The notes under the pieces were generated by a model, which was not told the DNA's origin, made no database searches, and saw nothing but the letters and a program-made list of their open reading frames with translations. This document shows, one piece after another, positions 60,094-64,000 of a DNA stretch of 64,000 bases. Every line of letters begins with the position of its first letter. Position 1 is the first letter of the stretch. The position numbers were made by a program, and so were the translations under genes. This DNA is from Clostridia bacterium (GTDB lineage Bacteria > Bacillota > Clostridia > Oscillospirales > Acutalibacteraceae), in the NCBI GenBank assembly GCA_017436225.1, contig JAFSDM010000001.1:1-64000 (forward strand), read 5' to 3'.

Positions 60094-61281
60094 TTATAAT
60101 TCGTTAATTGCAGCTTTAAGAGCATCTACTCGGTCGGTTTTCTCCCAAGGCAGGTCCAAATCGGTTCTGCCAACATGACCGTAAGCGGCGGTCTGGCGGT
60201 AGATTGGTCTGCGAAGGTCTAAATCGCGTATAATTGCAAGTGGGCGAAGGTCAAATACCTTGTTTACTGCCTTTGCAATATGCTCATCATCTACAACACC
60301 TGTACCTGCGGTATCAACCATTACAGATACGGGCTTTGCAACGCCGATTGCGTATGCAAGCTGAACCTCTGCGCGTTTTGCAATACCTGCTGCAACAATG
60401 TTTTTAGCAACGTAACGAGCGGCATATGCGGCAGAGCGGTCTACCTTTGTGGGGTCCTTGCCCGAAAAAGCGCCGCCGCCGTGCTTAGCGTAGCCGCCGT
60501 AGGTGTCTACAATAATTTTTCTGCCTGTAAGACCTGTATCACCCTGAGGACCGCCGATAACAAAGCGTCCTGTGGGATTGATGAAGATTTTTGTAGTATC
60601 GTCAAAAAGCTCATCCTTAAGCTCGGCTTTAATAACCTTTTCTAAAATATCAGAGCGGAGCTGCTCAATGCTTACCTTGTCGGAATGCTGTGAGGACACA
60701 ACAACGGTATCAATATGTACGGGTTTGCCGTCTTCATATTCAACAGTAACCTGAGTTTTACCGTCGGCACGGAGATAGCTAAGCTCGCCCGATTTACGAA
60801 CGGCGGTGAGTCTTTTTGCCAAACGGTGCGCAAGTGCGATGGGAAGCGGCATAAGCTCGGGAGTTTCATCTGAGGCAAAGCCAAACATCATACCCTGATC
60901 GCCTGCGCCGTGTAAATTAAGCTCGTCATTCTCGCCCTGCTTTTGCTCTAAGGATTTATCAACGCCAAGAGCAATATCAGGGGACTGCTTATCAAGCGCA
61001 ACCATAACTGCGCAGGTGTTGCCGTCAAAGCCCTTTTCGGCGCTGTCGTAGCCAATATCGCAAACAACCTCACGAACGATTTTGGCAATATCAACGTTTG
61101 CTTTGGTGGTGATTTCACCCATAACGGTTACAACGCCTGTGGTGCAAAAGGTTTCACAAGCAACACGGGAGTCGGGGTCCTGCTCCAACATAGCATCCAG
61201 AATGGCGTCGGAAATATTGTCGCTGATTTTATCGGGATGACCTTCGGTCACCGATTCGGATGTAAAAAGCCACTTAGACAT
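60094..61281 (-). CDS. metK: S-adenosylmethionine synthetase
   Basis: Makes SAM from methionine and ATP. The 395-aa tetramer-forming enzyme has [24 protein letters not shown] (read as [17 protein letters not shown]), [18 protein letters not shown] (signature 1, about residues 116-133) and [19 protein letters not shown] (signature 2). It lies downstream of a SAM-I riboswitch, so it is shut off when SAM is plentiful. GGAG precedes the ATG by 8 nt. Confidence 0.98.
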   Translation of the reverse strand: MSKWLFTSESVTEGHPDKISDNISDAILDAMLEQDPDSRVACETFCTTGVVTVMGEITTKANVDIAKIVREVVCDIGYDSAEKGFDGNTCAVMVALDKQSPDIALGVDKSLEQKQGENDELNLHGAGDQGMMFGFASDETPELMPLPIALAHRLAKRLTAVRKSGELSYLRADGKTQVTVEYEDGKPVHIDTVVVSSQHSDKVSIEQLRSDILEKVIKAELKDELFDDTTKIFINPTGRFVIGGPQGDTGLTGRKIIVDTYGGYAKHGGGAFSGKDPTKVDRSAAYAARYVAKNIVAAGIAKRAEVQLAYAIGVAKPVSVMVDTAGTGVVDDEHIAKAVNKVFDLRPLAIIRDLDLRRPIYRQTAAYGHVGRTDLDLPWEKTDRVDALKAAINEL

Positions 61282-61363
61282 AATTTTTTCTCCTTTATAA
61301 AAATTGTATAATTTTAAAGATAATACCTCTACTTTTTACTTCTTACCTATTACTTATTACTTC

Positions 61364-61398
61364 AAAAAACCCTGCCCGTGATGAGGGCAGGGTTTTTT
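61364..61398 (-). terminator. riboswitch-controlled terminator before metK
   Basis: AAAAAACCCTGCCC / GGGCAGGGTTTTTT stem directly downstream of the SAM aptamer on the minus strand, the expression platform. Confidence 0.88.
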
Positions 61399-61494
61399 AG
61401 CCTCATCTTTCGGTAAAACCGCAGGATTTAGCACCTTGCTTTAACACAGGTTGCCGGGCATCACAGGGCCTGTCCCTCCGCCACTCTTGATAAG
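61399..61494 (-). promoter_or_regulatory. SAM-I (S-box) riboswitch
   Basis: The minus strand reads CTTATCAAGAGTGGCGGAGG, then GACAGGCCCTGTGATGCCCG, GCAACCTGTG, AAGGTGCTAAATCCTGC and GAAAGATGAG. These are the S-box core elements in order (kink-turn, J3/4, P3 and P4 arms). It controls metK 118 bp downstream through the adjoining terminator. Confidence 0.96.
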
Positions 61495-61518
61495 GGTATT
61501 AACTTTTTAACATACTAT

Positions 61519-61546
61519 ATTGTAACATAAAGTATAAAAATGTCAA
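61519..61546 (-). promoter_or_regulatory. sigma-A promoter of the metK leader
   Basis: Minus strand TTGACA (61541-61546), 16 bases, TACAAT (61519-61524), just upstream of the S-box. Confidence 0.8.
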
Positions 61547-61583
61547 TAGTAATTTATTTATAAGTTTTTTTGGAAATTTTTTA

Positions 61584-63155
61584 TTATTTTAGTACGGTGC
61601 CATCCCACCCTGCAATAAACTGCGCAAGCAGAGTGATATCGTCTATGTTAGTTAGACTGTCGGCGGTTAAATCGAGTGCGTCTTTATCACATTCAACCTC
61701 CCACCCTGCAACCGCTTGTGCAAGTATTGCAAGGTCTAAAAGATTAACGCTGTTATCATTATTTATATCGCCCGCCTTTAGGTTTACCACCAAAACGGTA
61801 AAGGTTGCCACTCTGCCCTCATAGGCTACGGTGATGGTTTTTTCGCCCGCGGTAGAGGAGTCAAATCCTGAAATGGTAAAGCCCTCGGTTATGATTTTTT
61901 CGGTATTGTCACTGTATTTCAGGGCAATTTTCAGTCCGTTTTGATTAAACGGGGTGGAAAGGCGGTAGTGTGTTTTGGTTGGCAGAGCCGAAATTTCTAT
62001 ACCCTTTAGCGTTACGGCAGTATTGCTTTTCCATACGGCGTAAAGTGTTGCCGAGTTAATTTCTTCGTTTCCGTTTGGAAAAAGGACTGCGGGGGTAAAG
62101 GGGTTGTTCGGGTTTAAAATAATCTCGCCGTTTCTCACGGCAGACCAACCTAAAAATTGGTAGCCATCCCTTTGAAGGCCGAAGCTTTCGGGGCTTGCAA
62201 GACCTTCTTTATACTCTACACCAAACAAAAAGTCTTGAACAAAGGGGGTGTTATCACTTGTTTTGGTGATGCTTTCATCATTGCTAAGGGTGTAATCGGG
62301 TGGGATTTCGGTTTCGGTTTTGGTTGTCCAGTTTTCCGAAATAACGCACCAACCCGTTACCGAGTTGTAGGTGGTTTTACCCCAAAGGTAGGTGCCGTTT
62401 GCATCGGTTTTGGTTTCGGTAACGGTGAAAACCGTACCCTTTGGCAGGGCGGCAACCTTATTAAAGCTTGTCCCCGCACCGCTTCGCATATTAATTCCCT
62501 TAGGGTCCGAAACGGTGTATTCTGTAATCGTTTGAGTGGGCAGATTTAATTTTCCGCCGTTTGCATTGTAGCTTAGGTGTAAAATGCCATTTTCAGAAAG
62601 GGTATTTTCTGTAAAGTGGGCTATGTAGCCGTATTCAACGTAATCTCTTTCGGCAAGCTCCATTTTAAGGTGGGCTTCAAGATTTGCTTTTGTGGTGGTG
62701 CGGTTCCATTTTATTGTGCTTGCGCCGTCAAAATTGCAGTCGGTAAAATAAACTGTGTCACCAACAATTGCTGTTACAAAAATTGAGTGATTGGAGTTTT
62801 TGGTTGCTGAGGTTCGGTAGCGTAAAACGTCACCCGGTACAAGCTTATCAATTGCCGTTTCGGTGGCGGTGGAATTGTAACGAACCCAGCCCTTGCCCGC
62901 GCCGTTTGCAAAATCCGTGCCCCATATGTAAAAGGAAAGCCATCTTGCATAGCCGTGACATTCCCAACCAACAACGGTACCGTTTACCTTCCATTCGTAT
63001 TGTCTGCTGCCATCGGGGTATAATTTTTTAACCTCCTCTAATTTTTCGTTAAAGGAGGAGGTGGTGTAGGTGGCGGCAGCTGCGGGTATGGAAAGGCTTA
63101 AAAACAACGCCACACAAATAAAAACCGAAGTAAGTTTGAGAAAAGTTTTTTTCAT
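61584..63155 (-). CDS. secreted multidomain wall protein: CHAP/NlpC-like amidase, SH3b, repeat, Ig-like and dockerin
   Basis: A 523-aa exoprotein. Order: signal peptide (1-28, ending PAAAA), a cysteine-peptidase-like domain (about 45-180) with candidate catalytic Cys66 in VGWECHGYARWL and His123 in NSNHSIFVTAIVG, an SH3b domain (about 215-272, INMRSGAGTSFNKVA), a Listeria/Bacteroides-type B-repeat (about 325-376, DGYQFLGWSAV), a bacterial Ig-like domain (about 382-457) and a type I dockerin (461-518). Both dockerin calcium loops are present: GDINNDNSVNLLDLAIL and DLTADSLTNIDDITLL. The dockerin implies docking to a cohesin scaffold elsewhere in the genome. The peptidase class (CHAP or NlpC/P60) is by pattern only. 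Confidence 0.8.
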   Translation of the reverse strand: MKKTFLKLTSVFICVALFLSLSIPAAAATYTTSSFNEKLEEVKKLYPDGSRQYEWKVNGTVVGWECHGYARWLSFYIWGTDFANGAGKGWVRYNSTATETAIDKLVPGDVLRYRTSATKNSNHSIFVTAIVGDTVYFTDCNFDGASTIKWNRTTTKANLEAHLKMELAERDYVEYGYIAHFTENTLSENGILHLSYNANGGKLNLPTQTITEYTVSDPKGINMRSGAGTSFNKVAALPKGTVFTVTETKTDANGTYLWGKTTYNSVTGWCVISENWTTKTETEIPPDYTLSNDESITKTSDNTPFVQDFLFGVEYKEGLASPESFGLQRDGYQFLGWSAVRNGEIILNPNNPFTPAVLFPNGNEEINSATLYAVWKSNTAVTLKGIEISALPTKTHYRLSTPFNQNGLKIALKYSDNTEKIITEGFTISGFDSSTAGEKTITVAYEGRVATFTVLVVNLKAGDINNDNSVNLLDLAILAQAVAGWEVECDKDALDLTADSLTNIDDITLLAQFIAGWDGTVLK

Positions 63156-63182
63156 TGCTCTAAGAAGCCTCGCTTTTTGTGG

Positions 63183-63815
63183 CTAAAGATTTTTAATTTT
63201 GTAGGAAAGCTTCATAAGACTGTCGCCCAAATGCACGTTTTCAACGGCAACTTCAGGGTGATTAAGGGCTAAATCGTAGTGCGAGAAGTTCCAAAAGCCT
63301 TTTATGTTAAGGTGAATGAGGGTGTTGCAAATTTCGCTTGATGCTTCCTCAGGAATACAAAGAATAGCGCAATCGGGCAGATTTTCGCGGCAAAACTCAT
63401 CTAAATCATCAATATGGCGAATGGGAAGACCCTTTATTATTTGACCCTTTAAGGCTTCTTTTTTATCAAAAATACCTATAAGCTTAAAGCCCTTGTTTTC
63501 AAATGCCATATGACTTGCAATAGCTCGACCCAAGTTACCCGCGCCAATAAGTATGGTGCGGTTTGGCTTGTTTACGCCTAAAATATTACCAATTTCATCT
63601 CTAAGCTGTTCAATATGGTAGCCGTAGCCCTGCTGACCGAAACCGCCAAAGCAGTTTAAATCCTGCCTTATTTGACTTGCGGTAAGTCCCATTTTTTCAG
63701 AAAGCTCCCGTGATGAAATTCTTTCAATCCCCTGCTTTAAAAGCTCACCCAAAAAGCGGTGATAGCGAGGAAGGCGGTTTATAACAAGCTCTGAAATGCC
63801 TTGTGAATTAGTCAT
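63183..63815 (-). CDS. rex: redox-sensing transcriptional repressor Rex
   Basis: Senses the NADH/NAD ratio and represses fermentation genes. The 210-aa dimeric protein has an N-terminal winged helix (RLPRYHRFLGELL, SSRELSEKMGLTASQIRQDL, FGGFGQQGYGY) and a Rossmann domain with LIGAGNLGRAIASH (about residues 89-102) and GLPIRHIDDLDEF. The dimer-swapping C-terminal helix region closes the chain. A promoter lies at 63870-63898. Usual neighbours (groES-groEL or butyrate genes) are beyond the window. Confidence 0.97.
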   Translation of the reverse strand: MTNSQGISELVINRLPRYHRFLGELLKQGIERISSRELSEKMGLTASQIRQDLNCFGGFGQQGYGYHIEQLRDEIGNILGVNKPNRTILIGAGNLGRAIASHMAFENKGFKLIGIFDKKEALKGQIIKGLPIRHIDDLDEFCRENLPDCAILCIPEEASSEICNTLIHLNIKGFWNFSHYDLALNHPEVAVENVHLGDSLMKLSYKIKNL

Positions 63816-63869
63816 ATGATTTCTCCCGTTTTAAAATTAATCGTCGTTTAAAAATATTAAATCAATTAT

Positions 63870-63898
63870 ATTATATTAAAAAAATGTAATATAGTCAA
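63870..63898 (-). promoter_or_regulatory. sigma-A promoter of rex
   Basis: Minus strand TTGACT (63893-63898), 17 bases, TATAAT (63870-63875). Confidence 0.75.
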
Positions 63899-63961
63899 GT
63901 TTAAATGGTTAAACTGCATAGAATTTTGACTCTTTTCGCTTAAAATTAGGGGGTTTTTCGG

Positions 63962-63990
63962 TTGACAAACCAAAAATAAAATATTATAAT
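63962..63990 (+). promoter_or_regulatory. sigma-A promoter reading out of the window
   Basis: TTGACA, 17 bases, TATAAT on the plus strand, 10 bases before the right edge. It must serve a gene outside the window, divergent from rex. No Rex-like TTGTTAA palindrome is seen around it. Confidence 0.8.
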
Positions 63991-64000
63991 AATTAAATAT

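Noticed and set aside
60280..60645. 121-codon Cys-rich ORF antisense to metK
   Set aside because: Shadow frame; cysteines come from antisense of common codons.

Overview
The window comes from the chromosome of a low-GC, endospore-forming Firmicute, most likely class Clostridia and probably the Ruminococcaceae/Oscillospirales group. The evidence is the sporulation set (gpr, spoIIP, sigG, a spoVB-like flippase, spoVAE), the type III glutamine synthetase, gram-positive signals (TTGACA-17-TATAAT promoters, AGGAGG ribosome sites, U-rich hairpin terminators), a dockerin-bearing exoprotein and gene content typical of gut clostridia. I could not place it to genus. I count about 58 protein genes, three tRNAs (Leu-CAG, Pro-CGG, Thr-CGT) and one SAM riboswitch. 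There is no rRNA and no CRISPR array.

Layout. 0-2.1 kb is an accessory, partly decayed edge: the 5' end of an M20-type amidohydrolase, an integrase remnant, an unrecognised protein, a promoter-terminator mini-unit, tRNA-Leu and palindromic repeats. 2.1-15 kb is housekeeping and sporulation: rpsT, gpr, spoIIP, glnN, a GHL6-type glycosidase, glyA, ung, a degenerate SGNH lipoprotein and a SpoVB-like flippase. 15.1-15.8 kb is tRNA-Pro followed by a repeat and hairpin island. 15.8-31.5 kb holds a TetR operon, a beta-CASP nuclease with a LOG-family enzyme, radC, acpP, serC-serA with a VanY-like peptidase, an Lrp regulator, a PASTA pseudokinase, proC, DRTGG and PHP proteins, sigG and rlmA. 31.5-33.15 kb is an array of two self-contained small-gene cassettes joined by a repeated coding tail, plus a hairpin island.

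33-58 kb is the replication-origin neighbourhood and is read almost entirely on the minus strand: tadA, a CPBP protease, gyrA, gyrB, remB, recF, the yaaA-type S4 gene, dnaN and dnaA; then, on the plus strand, a QueG-like gene and a second ParB-like gene; then rsmG, mnmG, mnmE, parB and parA with a perfect parS. Beyond parA lies a solitary spoVAE between two inverted blocks of a 94-bp tandem repeat. The strand bias switches at about 58.1-58.6 kb, in a gene-free AT-rich spacer with a cluster of DnaA-box-like 9-mers, which is my best guess for oriC. 58.6-64 kb holds gdhA, metK with its riboswitch, a secreted dockerin protein and rex.

How genes work together: serC-serA-glyA make serine, glycine and one-carbon units; glnN and gdhA assimilate ammonium; parA-parB-parS and dnaA-dnaN-recF-gyrB-gyrA handle origin firing and segregation; mnmE-mnmG, tadA and the QueG-like protein modify tRNA wobble bases; gpr, spoIIP, sigG and spoVAE belong to sporulation and germination.

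Most unusual items: the 94-bp inverted tandem repeats around spoVAE beside parS, the cassette array at 31.5-32.8 kb, the zinc-ribbon/pseudokinase/PASTA receptor, the divergent ParB paralogue next to dnaA, and an orphan transcription unit at 29.2-29.66 kb.
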